A stretch of 64,000 bases of DNA from an uncultured Bacteroidales bacterium. GTDB lineage: Bacteria; Bacteroidota; Bacteroidia; Bacteroidales; Muribaculaceae. The notes under the pieces are model-generated. The model was not told the origin of the DNA, did no database searches, and was given only the letters and a program-made list of their open reading frames with translations. Location of the stretch: assembly GCA_902777835.1 (NCBI GenBank), contig CACYVC010000024.1, positions 1-64,000 of the forward strand. The letters run 5' to 3'. The translations under genes were made by a program, and so were the position numbers. Shown here piece by piece: positions 1 to 8,060 of this stretch; position 1 is the stretch's first letter, and every line of letters begins with the position of its first letter.

Positions 1-33
1 TTCATAATATTTCTTTTGCTTACAGATTGTAAG

Positions 34-97
34 CATCCTAATTTTTGACCATTAGAACAATTTAATGGGGTTTTCATCCTAAATTTTGACCATTAGA
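34..97. repeat. Pair of 23-nt direct repeats
   Basis: Two near-identical 23-nt copies, at 34-56 and 75-97, begin CATCCTAA and end TTTTGACCATTAGA, and differ at one central base. They repeat with a 41-nt period in otherwise AT-rich DNA. No gene covers them. They could be an insertion-sequence or integrase-site remnant or a protein-binding site; the sequence alone does not decide. Confidence 0.6.
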
Positions 98-105
98 CCG
101 GAAAG

Positions 106-150
106 TTTTAAGTGATAAATGTTAGTAGGGACGAGGCATGCCTCGTCCCT
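106..150 (+). repeat. Intergenic composite repeat with 24-bp perfect palindrome
   Basis: A TTTTAAGTGATAAATGTTAG stretch is followed by a perfect 24-bp palindrome at 127-150, with half-site AGGGACGAGGCA. The same order of modules recurs at 58810-58915 (+) and on the minus strand at 44201-44315 and 60001-60061. The palindrome could form a strong hairpin in RNA and is followed by ATTTTG, so it might also act as a terminator for the DUF4421-like gene or for a gene left of the window. Confidence 0.65.
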
Positions 151-184
151 ATTTTGTTCATTAAATACTACTGGTTTGTGAAAA

Positions 185-1411
185 TCAGAACCTAACTCCT
201 ATTGAGAGTGTCAAGTCTTGGAGGGAGTTGATGAAGTTATGGTCTTTGCTATGATAGAAGTGGCCATCGACTAGTAGTTGCAGGCCGTAGAAGAAGTGCC
301 CTACGTTATAAACTAGTCCTAGCCTTCCACGCAGGTCGAGGGCAAACATGTTGCGCTTTCCATCAACCGAGTCGACGAAGGAATGCCGCCAGCCCAAAGA
401 AGGCGCCATGGTGATGTTAAAGAGCCAGTTGCGGTGGAACACCCAGTTGTAGGCATACCCCAGCATGAAGCTGTAGGACCTGTAATTGTATCGGTAGTGA
501 TATTTATCGTCTTCATGTTCAGGCAAGTACTCTTTCATATCCTCGGGTAGAGTCATGAAATCAATGGCCACATCTTGCGTTGCGACAAGGAAACCGGCTA
601 TAAAGCTGCCAGCACTACGTTTCTGAATCTTGGAGTAGCTGTAGGCTGCTGCTTGCGAATACTTGCGGTGATTGAAGAAATAGTATATGTCATATCCCGA
701 TGACACGCGAGTGAGACCATTAAATTTCTTATTGGCGTAACGCTTGTTATTGTAGTCGCCAAATCGTCCTATTGTCACTTCTCCTGTGTTGCGTGAGCGG
801 TAGGCCTCAAAAGAAAACCGCGAGGTGGCAAACGTGAGGTCCCACTTCATGTGGCGCGTGGGGTCACCGCCAAACACGTTGTCGAGGTCAAACATGTAGG
901 TGTATCCTATTCCCATATACGAGAAATGCAATCCCACGCTCGATGAGACCCCCGAGTGCATAAACACTTTCATGTTATTATCGGCGATCACACCACCATA
1001 GCCATCAAGCCAGTCGTTATTGATAATCATGATGCGGAAGTCTTCCTTCACGCCCACCACATAGGCAGTGTCGTAGTTGTTGAAGGCTTTGGAGTAGAAG
1101 TTATAGGCCCTTGCCGCCAGATTGAGCGGGAATGGTTTTCTTGCGGTGTGGTCGGTGAAGAAGCTCCACTCGCCATTGCGTATGGCGCGTTCCCAGTAAT
1201 GCTTGTCGCGTGTGGTGTCCCAAGGAATTGCATCGATGCTGTCGCGTATGTGCTTGAGAAACAATTTGCGGTCTTCGATAGGAGCAAATGGCGAGCTGCC
1301 TTTCTTGTAGCATGTGTCGATGGCGGCGGGGGTTGTGCTTCCCTGCTCATCAATCACAGCCCACATTGAGAGGGCTGTAAAAGCCAATAATATTGTTACC
1401 AAATGCTTCAT
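185..1411 (-). CDS. DUF4421-like outer-membrane/envelope protein
   Basis: This 408-residue protein has a signal peptide at residues 1-18 (MKHLVTILLAFTALSMWA). It then shows alternating aromatic and polar strands ending in a C-terminal phenylalanine (LSIGVRF), as in beta-barrel outer-membrane proteins. The middle segment (roughly residues 125-200) resembles the DUF4421 family of Bacteroidales. Its start codon overlaps the tamB stop in an ATGA arrangement, so the two are co-transcribed and translationally coupled. That linkage suggests an envelope role connected with outer-membrane assembly, but this is inference. No catalytic motif is visible. The barrel call is fairly secure; the exact family name is from memory of the motif pattern. 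Confidence 0.6.
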   Translation of the reverse strand: MKHLVTILLAFTALSMWAVIDEQGSTTPAAIDTCYKKGSSPFAPIEDRKLFLKHIRDSIDAIPWDTTRDKHYWERAIRNGEWSFFTDHTARKPFPLNLAARAYNFYSKAFNNYDTAYVVGVKEDFRIMIINNDWLDGYGGVIADNNMKVFMHSGVSSSVGLHFSYMGIGYTYMFDLDNVFGGDPTRHMKWDLTFATSRFSFEAYRSRNTGEVTIGRFGDYNNKRYANKKFNGLTRVSSGYDIYYFFNHRKYSQAAAYSYSKIQKRSAGSFIAGFLVATQDVAIDFMTLPEDMKEYLPEHEDDKYHYRYNYRSYSFMLGYAYNWVFHRNWLFNITMAPSLGWRHSFVDSVDGKRNMFALDLRGRLGLVYNVGHFFYGLQLLVDGHFYHSKDHNFINSLQDLTLSIGVRF

Positions 1412-4400
1412 CTACCAGTTGATAAATTGTTCTCTTCAGGTTTTCGCGAGTTGATAATCAGTAAATTGTCATCGGGGGGAGTTGCGGTTTTGGGCACTAA
1501 GCTATCGGGGGCCACCGGCTGAGGCTGAGGCTGTTTTTTGCCAAAGAGTCGGTCGAAGTCATGCTTGAACACCACTCCCACACCCTGGGTAGTCATCGCG
1601 TTACGAACATAGTAGTTTTGGTCGTTGAAGTGGTTGTAGGCCTTTAAACGAATAGTGCCCCTGCGGTTGAGCAGGTACTCTAGGTCGAAGTCGCCAATGA
1701 AGTTGGAGTTGCGCGTGTTGTAGGTGTTGTCGCGGTAACCGAAGTTTCCGTTGAAGATGAGGCGGTTGTTGAGCAGTTGGCTTGAGAGGGCGAGGTTCAC
1801 CTCCACGTCGCTGAAGTCGCCCTTGTTGCTACGGAAGTTAGGTGAGATTTGCCAGTTTTCGCTCAGCTGTCCCAAAATGCTCGAGAGCTGCGACGAGATG
1901 GTTGACGACGCTACCGACGTGAACTCGTTGTTGGTCTTTTGCGATTGCATGTAGTCGGGGGTGTAGAATCGGTTTAGGGCGAGCAGGTAGATGATTTGGC
2001 GACTCATCATCTCGTCGGTGCTTATCACGCTCTTCACCTTGCTGTAGGCATCGCTAGTGAGAGTGGGGAATTCCAAGTCAAACGACAGCTCGGGCTCGCT
2101 GATGTCACCCTTCACTTTAAGCAAAGCATTGACGGGAACATTAGTGCGATTGATGTCGCGGTCGGTTGAGAAAGATGCGTCAAGGTCGCTCAGGTTAGCG
2201 TTGAGCGAGTACACGGCATTGATGTCGAGGTTGGCATTATAAGGATTGCCGTTGAAACTTATAGTGCTGCCATTGCGAATTGTGAAGTCCTTGATGATGA
2301 TGTCCTGAAGAGTGAAGTTGTAGGAACCTTTCTCCAGCACATACTTGCCAAACATATCAAAACTATCGTCAATGCTGTTGTAGTTGAGATGCAAATTACC
2401 CGAACCAAATGCCCTAATGCGGTCGCCACCTATTGGGTCCATCACTAGCACAATCTCGGCGGCAGGGGTGATGTCGGTTTGCAGGTCAATAGTGAAGCGG
2501 GTGGGAATCGACTTTTGCTGCTGCTTGTTAACAGTTTTGAGTGCCAGCATGTTTCTCACTTCCTCGGGTAGTTCATCGATATAGGTCTTCACAGTGTCGG
2601 CAGTTGCCACTTGCGGTTCATCCTTCTTGTCGCGGTCGCGGAAGGTGATGAAGTTGTATTCGCTGGCAACCTCGGAGTCGCTAAGCACAAAGGTGAACTT
2701 GCTGTGTTCACTGGTTTCCATATTAACCCCAATTCTAACCTCTCCTGGCTCACCAGCGATTATCGCCGATCCATTGCCATAGATAGTGCCATACCAGTCG
2801 GGATTCATGGCTGGGGTGATGTCATAGACAAGTAGGTTCTCAGCATCGTGCACGGTAAAGTTAAACACTGGGTCATGGAATGCGTTGTGCCGCAACGCCC
2901 CGCTGAGCTTAGCCGTGTGGTTCTCTCGGTCGCGGATGGTGATATTGTCGAAGGCGATGAGACCTGGCACTATGTGAACCGAGTCGGTACAATGATAGGT
3001 GACATTGGTATAGCCAATCTTGAGGCTCAGGTCGTCGGCATAGACATCGCCATAGAGGTCGATGGTCTTGAAATTGCCAAAGAGCACAGCGCGTCCCGAT
3101 ACCTCGCCATGCACCTCGTCGGTGAAGGCTTCCATAAATGGCTTCATAAACTCCACGTTGGCCTTGTTGGCAATAAACTCCATATACAGTGAATCGTCGG
3201 CAGCGAAGATTTCACCGTTGATATAGGTGTGTAGGCCATTTTTCTGCGTGAGGTCGCAATTCAGCTTCACGGCAGTGTTCTCAACATCGAAGCTGCTCTT
3301 GATATCGCCATTGCCCATGTGTGCTCCGTTGTAGGTCATGTCTTCCACATGCAGGCAGTCGGTGCTCAATCGTGGCGACTTGGAGAACAGGTCGGCAAGT
3401 TGGAATTCGCCAGTTGCGCTTCCGCCAAAGGTGACATGGTTGATTTTCAGCGTCTCGAAGATGTAGTCTAGGCGTATGTCATTGAGAGCCACGGTGAGCA
3501 TGTCATTAGGGTCATGTGAGACTTTGCCAGCAATTTTCACATACTGGTCGGCACGCGATCCCCTTATCTCCCTTACGTCAATCACGCCATTGCGATACTC
3601 TAGGTGCCCTTCGTTCACATTCCATACACCATCGTTGATAACCACTTCAGTGGGATTGATATCCACAGCAGTCATGAACTTGCCACTAAGGTCGCGTCCT
3701 AGTTGTGCCGAGAGGCTCACGTTGCCGTGATAGTCGGTTGGTCGGTTCAGCACCCAGCTGATGTCGGCATCCACGCCATCGTTGATGGCATTGGCGTCGA
3801 TGTTGAGCGAAAGGTTGCCCTTGTCGCTGGGGAGAATTGCTTGGGCGTTCATTGTCACATTGTCGTCGTTGGAGTCCTTGGCGACACGAACCTTGGTACC
3901 CTGTATGAGTCGGTTTCCCTGAATGAGATAAGGCAGATCGATATCTACTGCCAGGTCTTTGTCGGCCTCATTGAAATGTCCGTCAATAGTGGCTTTGTAG
4001 GCAAGTTTCACGGGCAGCTTGACGTAGGAGGCTATGTAGTTCTCAAACTCATCATTGGGATCGACCTCTATGTTGAACGTGAAATTGTTGTTGCCGGTGG
4101 TGGGCGGAGTGTGGCCACTCATGAACTGCGGGAAGCACTTTGCCGCCATGCTCTTTACGGCTGGCACGAGGCTTGCGAAGTTGTAATGTCCTTCCACATT
4201 GCCGTGCAGGAAGTCGGTGTCAATTGTCAGTCGCTTCACTCCTCCACTCTCGCTGGCTTCTACCACTAGGTCGTTGACATGGAAGCCCTTACCTGTTTGG
4301 CTATTGGTGAACGACATGTTGTCGATCTTCACATTGCCGGCAAGATTTGAGATGTTATTACCAGTAATCGACGCCGCCATGTTCAGATTCAATGCATTGG

Positions 4401-6042
4401 CAGGATATTTGTTTGTGAGGTTGAGTTTGGCAAAGTTCACATTCTTGGCGAGGAGGTCAAAGTCGTAGGACGAGTTAGGCCCGTCGAGAGTGAAGTCGCC
4501 CTTGAGGTCAACAATTCCGTTGGGGTCGTTGATATTGACCGAGCCGCTGTAGTTTTTGTGATTTACATCCACATCGGCAGTGATGTTGTGGTAGCGGTAG
4601 CCCTTGAGGTCAATGTGGTCAACCTTGCCGTTGATGTTTCCCACTATGTTGTTGTCGGCGAGCAGTGATGCATCCACATTGACATCCATCGCCACCATGC
4701 CCAGCAGGTCTTCCTTACTCAGCGCGCGTCCCAGGTTGAAGCCACCAGAGCTCACGTGGGCATCTATGGCTTTGGCGTGACCATCATTAGCATAGGAGCC
4801 TTTTACTGCCACATCACCCAAATCGGTATCGAGTTTGGCGTCGGCGGTGAGATTCGTCGGGTTGCCCTTGGCGTTTCCTTCTATGTGCACCGAGCCGCAT
4901 TTATCAACTATCGTCTGTGCTTGCGACGGCAGTTTGGCAAAGTTTTGGGTTATGCGTGCTATCTCGTTGCGCGACGCTTTCAAGTCGATGTGGCGCACGT
5001 CGAAATCCATCACCTTGGGAGTGCGGATGTTGGTAAACGTTCCTGCCAGGTCGAGCATGATGTTGCCGTTCTGGGCGTTGACTTTTAAGTTCTTCACGTC
5101 GATCTTGTCGCGAGTGGCTACAGCATCAACAGTGAAATGAACAGGATCAACCCACTGCGCTAGTTTGGGGACGAATGTCTTGAGGTCGGCAAGCGTCACG
5201 TAGTTGTTGGTCATGTCGAGCGTGATGGGCTGCTGCTTGATTTCGTTTATGGCATTGCCCAGCGAGGTGTAGTGGAAGGTGGCATCGGCGGGTGCGATGT
5301 GCGTGCCTGGCAAATCCACCACGAGGTTGCTCAGCGATGTGCTCTTGTCGGTGATATGGAACAAGCCGCTCACATTCTTCACTTCAAGACCGTTTTTCTC
5401 ATTAACCGCAAGGTGTTTGAGGTCGATTATGAAATCGTTGTTCTTGATTTGCGGCAGTCGCAGGTCGGCCATCAGGTCGGTAGCGTGGAGGTGGTTGGCA
5501 TCAAACTCCCCTGGAGCTTTATAGGGCTCGTTGAGCACGTCGTAGCTGATGTCGCTGTTGCGCACGATGGCGTGCTCTATCTTGATGTCATAGGGTTTTG
5601 GCGGCTTGCCTGGCTTGGGCTTGAGTTTGTCGATAATGAACTGTAGGTTGGTGGGGCTGTATTTGTCGGGGCGTGTCACATGGCCATGCAGACCGTTGAC
5701 CTCGGCAAAAGTGAAGACAAGTTTGCGATTTATAATTAAGTCATAGAGGCTCACGCCAGCGCCGAGCTTGTCCACGTTGATGAGTTCGCCATCGCTTTGG
5801 TCGGGGATATTGACCCCAGTGAGCACCACTTGGTTGAAGGGGGAGATTGAAATGCCGTCGATAGTGACATTGGTGCCAAGAAACTCACTCAGCTCGCGCT
5901 CGCCCACGGCTTTTATCTTGTTCTGGAAATAGGGCATGCTTAGTGCTAAATAGAGCGCGCCATAGGCTAAAACGAGCGCCACGACAACCATCATGATTGT
6001 CGACCGCAAGGTCTTGTAGCTCCATTTTAAAAATTTCTTCAT
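1408..6042 (-). CDS. tamB: Translocation/assembly module TamB-like protein (DUF490)
   Basis: This 1544-residue protein has an N-terminal membrane anchor at residues 16-36. A very long series of short beta-rich repeats follows (recurring patterns such as 'VDIDLPYLI' and 'LDINAVYSL'). A C-terminal TamB/DUF490-like region covers roughly residues 1080-1500, ending in strands that describe a barrel-facing domain ('LIFNGNFGYRDN', 'FDLEYLLNRRGTIRLKAY'). Length and architecture fit Bacteroidota TamB proteins, AsmA-like bridge proteins thought to move phospholipids between membranes or assist barrel assembly with a BamA-type partner. No BamA homologue is next to it here. A -7 element lies upstream at 6128-6135, and the gene is translationally coupled to the downstream DUF4421-like gene. 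Confidence 0.85.
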   Translation of the reverse strand: MKKFLKWSYKTLRSTIMMVVVALVLAYGALYLALSMPYFQNKIKAVGERELSEFLGTNVTIDGISISPFNQVVLTGVNIPDQSDGELINVDKLGAGVSLYDLIINRKLVFTFAEVNGLHGHVTRPDKYSPTNLQFIIDKLKPKPGKPPKPYDIKIEHAIVRNSDISYDVLNEPYKAPGEFDANHLHATDLMADLRLPQIKNNDFIIDLKHLAVNEKNGLEVKNVSGLFHITDKSTSLSNLVVDLPGTHIAPADATFHYTSLGNAINEIKQQPITLDMTNNYVTLADLKTFVPKLAQWVDPVHFTVDAVATRDKIDVKNLKVNAQNGNIMLDLAGTFTNIRTPKVMDFDVRHIDLKASRNEIARITQNFAKLPSQAQTIVDKCGSVHIEGNAKGNPTNLTADAKLDTDLGDVAVKGSYANDGHAKAIDAHVSSGGFNLGRALSKEDLLGMVAMDVNVDASLLADNNIVGNINGKVDHIDLKGYRYHNITADVDVNHKNYSGSVNINDPNGIVDLKGDFTLDGPNSSYDFDLLAKNVNFAKLNLTNKYPANALNLNMAASITGNNISNLAGNVKIDNMSFTNSQTGKGFHVNDLVVEASESGGVKRLTIDTDFLHGNVEGHYNFASLVPAVKSMAAKCFPQFMSGHTPPTTGNNNFTFNIEVDPNDEFENYIASYVKLPVKLAYKATIDGHFNEADKDLAVDIDLPYLIQGNRLIQGTKVRVAKDSNDDNVTMNAQAILPSDKGNLSLNIDANAINDGVDADISWVLNRPTDYHGNVSLSAQLGRDLSGKFMTAVDINPTEVVINDGVWNVNEGHLEYRNGVIDVREIRGSRADQYVKIAGKVSHDPNDMLTVALNDIRLDYIFETLKINHVTFGGSATGEFQLADLFSKSPRLSTDCLHVEDMTYNGAHMGNGDIKSSFDVENTAVKLNCDLTQKNGLHTYINGEIFAADDSLYMEFIANKANVEFMKPFMEAFTDEVHGEVSGRAVLFGNFKTIDLYGDVYADDLSLKIGYTNVTYHCTDSVHIVPGLIAFDNITIRDRENHTAKLSGALRHNAFHDPVFNFTVHDAENLLVYDITPAMNPDWYGTIYGNGSAIIAGEPGEVRIGVNMETSEHSKFTFVLSDSEVASEYNFITFRDRDKKDEPQVATADTVKTYIDELPEEVRNMLALKTVNKQQQKSIPTRFTIDLQTDITPAAEIVLVMDPIGGDRIRAFGSGNLHLNYNSIDDSFDMFGKYVLEKGSYNFTLQDIIIKDFTIRNGSTISFNGNPYNANLDINAVYSLNANLSDLDASFSTDRDINRTNVPVNALLKVKGDISEPELSFDLEFPTLTSDAYSKVKSVISTDEMMSRQIIYLLALNRFYTPDYMQSQKTNNEFTSVASSTISSQLSSILGQLSENWQISPNFRSNKGDFSDVEVNLALSSQLLNNRLIFNGNFGYRDNTYNTRNSNFIGDFDLEYLLNRRGTIRLKAYNHFNDQNYYVRNAMTTQGVGVVFKHDFDRLFGKKQPQPQPVAPDSLVPKTATPPDDNLLIINSRKPEENNLSTGR

Positions 6043-6127
6043 GCCACCTGAAAATGTTTCGTTTTACTGCAGTCTCGCCATAAAGCTTCCTCTCTAAGAT
6101 TGAATAGAAAGAAAATGGTTTAACTTA

Positions 6128-6135
6128 CAAAGTTA
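6128..6135 (-). promoter_or_regulatory. Bacteroidota -7 element for tamB
   Basis: On the minus strand this reads TAACTTTG, an exact match to TAnnTTTG, about 86 nt upstream of the tamB start. Confidence 0.5.
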
Positions 6136-6197
6136 GATAGAATTTTTCAAAATATCGCCATAATAGCCACAGAATAACATAGTTTTTTATAAATAAA

Positions 6198-6233
6198 AAT
6201 CACTAATCGCTCATTAACAGGTGATTAGTGATT
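6198..6233 (-). terminator. Rho-independent terminator after the half-dockerin gene
   Basis: An 11-bp perfect stem (AATCACTAATC with GATTAGTGATT, loop 14 nt) is followed on the minus strand by a U-rich tract (A-rich at 6187-6199 on the plus strand). It lies about 55 nt past the stop of the 6289-6939 gene. Confidence 0.7.
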
Positions 6234-6288
6234 GTGCGATAAAGAACATGAGTCTCGTTAACTATTCCGAGTTCTGCTCTCTGATAGA

Positions 6289-6939
6289 TTAATCATTTAA
6301 TAAAAAGTCATAGACCTTTGTAACATCTGCTGCTGTGACATTGCCGTCGCCATTAACATCGCATGGGTTAACCGAAGCACTTGGTGGCACATCTCGCTCT
6401 ATTTCGTAAACTAATGTGGATTCTTCCCTATTATGGTTTTCGTTGTGAAAGGCTAAATAGCATTTGTCTGAAAACAAATAAACACTACATTCGCAATAAT
6501 CAGCAGCATAGTCAAAAAGCACATCTCTTAAAATAGTGCCATCTTCCGAAACAATGCTGAAGCCAACAATTTTTTCATTCTCTATTTTAGCACTAACATA
6601 TTCATATTTCTCATCATTATTAAACAAGGTTTGAGAGATAGTGATATAAGCATTATCTTCATAAACTCCATTGATATACGGTTCGATTTCAAAAAGATCT
6701 AGAGCAATAAAACTTTTTTTAACTTCAAAATTATCATCAAGAATAGAGAATGAATCACCACCAATGTGTTCATAATTCTGTATGTAAAACGCGCTGTGGC
6801 CACCATAGCTAACATCTGGTGGGATACACCTGAGATAACCGCTTTCATTAAAAGCTATTTTTTCTACAATGTTAAAAGACTGCGCGATCGACACGCCACT
6901 TACGAGGCATGCAAGAAGGATTAATAAGGATTTTCTCAT
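6289..6939 (-). CDS. Secreted protein with a single C-terminal dockerin-type EF-hand
   Basis: This 216-residue protein has a signal peptide at residues 1-19 (MRKSLLILLACLVSGVSIA). A beta-rich body with repeated 'D-acidic' strands follows, and the C-terminus is CDVNGDGNVTAADVT plus KVYDFLLND. That tail is one half of a type I dockerin: a Ca-binding loop DxNxDGxVTxxD and helix. True dockerins have two such halves; the second is absent and the protein stops right after the first. The body matches no family I recognise. The gene is monocistronic, with its own -7 element (7001-7008) and terminator (6198-6233). Base composition is visibly AT-richer than in tamB, as in the neighbouring gene at 7202, which may point to more recent acquisition. 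Confidence 0.7.
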   Translation of the reverse strand: MRKSLLILLACLVSGVSIAQSFNIVEKIAFNESGYLRCIPPDVSYGGHSAFYIQNYEHIGGDSFSILDDNFEVKKSFIALDLFEIEPYINGVYEDNAYITISQTLFNNDEKYEYVSAKIENEKIVGFSIVSEDGTILRDVLFDYAADYCECSVYLFSDKCYLAFHNENHNREESTLVYEIERDVPPSASVNPCDVNGDGNVTAADVTKVYDFLLND

Positions 6940-7000
6940 GTAGGTATAAGTTGATGTGTATAAATGAGTTAATAAAAAACAGTTTCTTTATACTATTTTG

Positions 7001-7008
7001 CAAATATA
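7001..7008 (-). promoter_or_regulatory. -7 element for the half-dockerin gene
   Basis: The minus strand reads TATATTTG (TAnnTTTG). A possible TTG-type -33 element lies about 20 nt further upstream, at 7029-7031. Confidence 0.5.
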
Positions 7009-7151
7009 GTACAATTATTCTATTTTTGCAAAAAAAACCAAGTAAAGCCACAGTTGATTAGTTGTTTTCAAATCATAATTAATGGTATTTAATGATTTAC
7101 CTTCAGAGTAATTATTTTGCTGTTACATTATTGATTTTGAATTTTCTGTGT

Positions 7152-7159
7152 TAACTTTG
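7152..7159 (+). promoter_or_regulatory. -7 element for the 7202 gene
   Basis: The sequence is TAACTTTG. A TTG at 7131-7133 gives a 18-nt spacer, close to the usual Bacteroidota -33/-7 spacing. The start codon is 42 nt downstream. Confidence 0.6.
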
Positions 7160-7201
7160 CCACTTTAAAACAATAATCACAATAACTAAAAGACTACAAT
7201 T

Positions 7202-7672
7202 ATGAAGAAATTTTTTTTATTTGCTCTACTTACATTAGTTGGAATTAGTGCTTATGCACGAAAAAGTTATGTAAATGTTTTTGCTCGTTACTCTAAGAAT
7301 TCTTCACAAGCTAAAACGATGAATTTAACTGGAGACATTCCAAATGGAATAAAATCATATTATGATTGGACTTATGACCAAATAACAATAGGGCAATTGC
7401 TTAATTTGCTATCACAAGAAGGATATGAAGTGGAATTTATGAGTGGTAGTGGATATGTTGATGGCGATAATTATTCTAAAATGACTTATCTTTTATCAAA
7501 ACAGGTATCTTCAAATGATGATAGTGCCATTAGTATCGTTCATAGTGATGATGGTGAAGCATACGAAGTAGCAAGGTACAACCTTCAGGGTATGCAAGTG
7601 AATGAGAACACTAAAGGTATCCAGATTATAGTTTACTCTAACTACACTACTAAGACTGTTATAGTAGAATAA
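7202..7672 (+). CDS. Small secreted protein of unknown function
   Basis: This 156-residue protein has a signal peptide at residues 1-19 (MKKFFLFALLTLVGISAYA). The mature part contains a segment around residues 65-95 (GQLLNLLSQEGYEVEFMSGS) that predicts a helix followed by a strand. The C-terminal stretch (YNLQGMQVNENTKGIQIIVY, then an ending TKTVIVE) is the pattern seen at the ends of many Bacteroidales secreted proteins ('YDLQGRKV...GIYIV...KVIVK'), which resembles a type IX secretion-like or surface-sorting tail. I do not recognise the body. Codon use is clearly AT-biased compared with topA. It has its own promoter (7152-7159) and terminator (7695-7730). Confidence 0.7.
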   Translation: MKKFFLFALLTLVGISAYARKSYVNVFARYSKNSSQAKTMNLTGDIPNGIKSYYDWTYDQITIGQLLNLLSQEGYEVEFMSGSGYVDGDNYSKMTYLLSKQVSSNDDSAISIVHSDDGEAYEVARYNLQGMQVNENTKGIQIIVYSNYTTKTVIVE

Positions 7673-7694
7673 CACAATTAAATAACAATAAAAC

Positions 7695-7730
7695 CCCAGC
7701 CTAGTTAATTCTAAGCTGGGTTTGTTTTTA
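7695..7730 (+). terminator. Rho-independent terminator
   Basis: A 10-bp stem (CCCAGCCTAG with CTAAGCTGGG, one mismatch) and a 6-nt loop are followed by TTTGTTTTTA. It lies 22 nt after the stop of the 7202 gene. Confidence 0.85.
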
Positions 7731-7746
7731 TTTAATCTTATCCCAT

Positions 7747-7903
7747 TTACTTTCTCATATACTGTTGCTTTTTCTTTTTTTCAGAAACATTACCTGCTTG
7801 CGAACACCTCCGAGGTTTTTGCATGGTGTTGATCATATTTTCAGCTCTGAGAGAGGATTTTGACCTCTTCGAGGTAGTCATCCACACTTGGAACTATATC
7901 GTT
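7747..7903 (-). pseudogene. Possible coding remnant (frame-shifted, no start codon)
   Basis: The 388-nt gap 7673-8060 holds the terminator, this remnant and the topA promoter. On the minus strand it reads NDIVPSVDDYLEEVKILSQ and then, after a +1 shift, AENMINTMQKPRRCSQAG, ending at a stop at 7747-7749. The two halves together look like the helical C-terminal part of a protein, but there is no start and the reading frame is broken. I do not recognise the parent. It may equally be chance. Confidence 0.25.
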
Positions 7904-7958
7904 AAGGAAAAATAGTTAAAAAAATACACATTATTATAGGAATTGCGAGTTTTTTGTC

Positions 7959-7966
7959 TAATTTTG
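7959..7966 (+). promoter_or_regulatory. -7 element for topA
   Basis: TAATTTTG matches TAnnTTTG, about 95 nt upstream of the topA ATG, leaving a leader of roughly 85-90 nt. Confidence 0.55.
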
Positions 7967-8060
7967 CACCCGATTTTGAATTAAAATGGCATTGTCGCGA
8001 TGGGTGTGAACCCCGCAAAGTGCTGATTGTTAAGAATAAAGACGATATAAAAATTAGAAA

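Noticed and set aside
3703-4269. Open frames of 100-190 residues on the plus strand across tamB
   Set aside because: All are antisense to a single long, well-supported protein and share no conserved motif.
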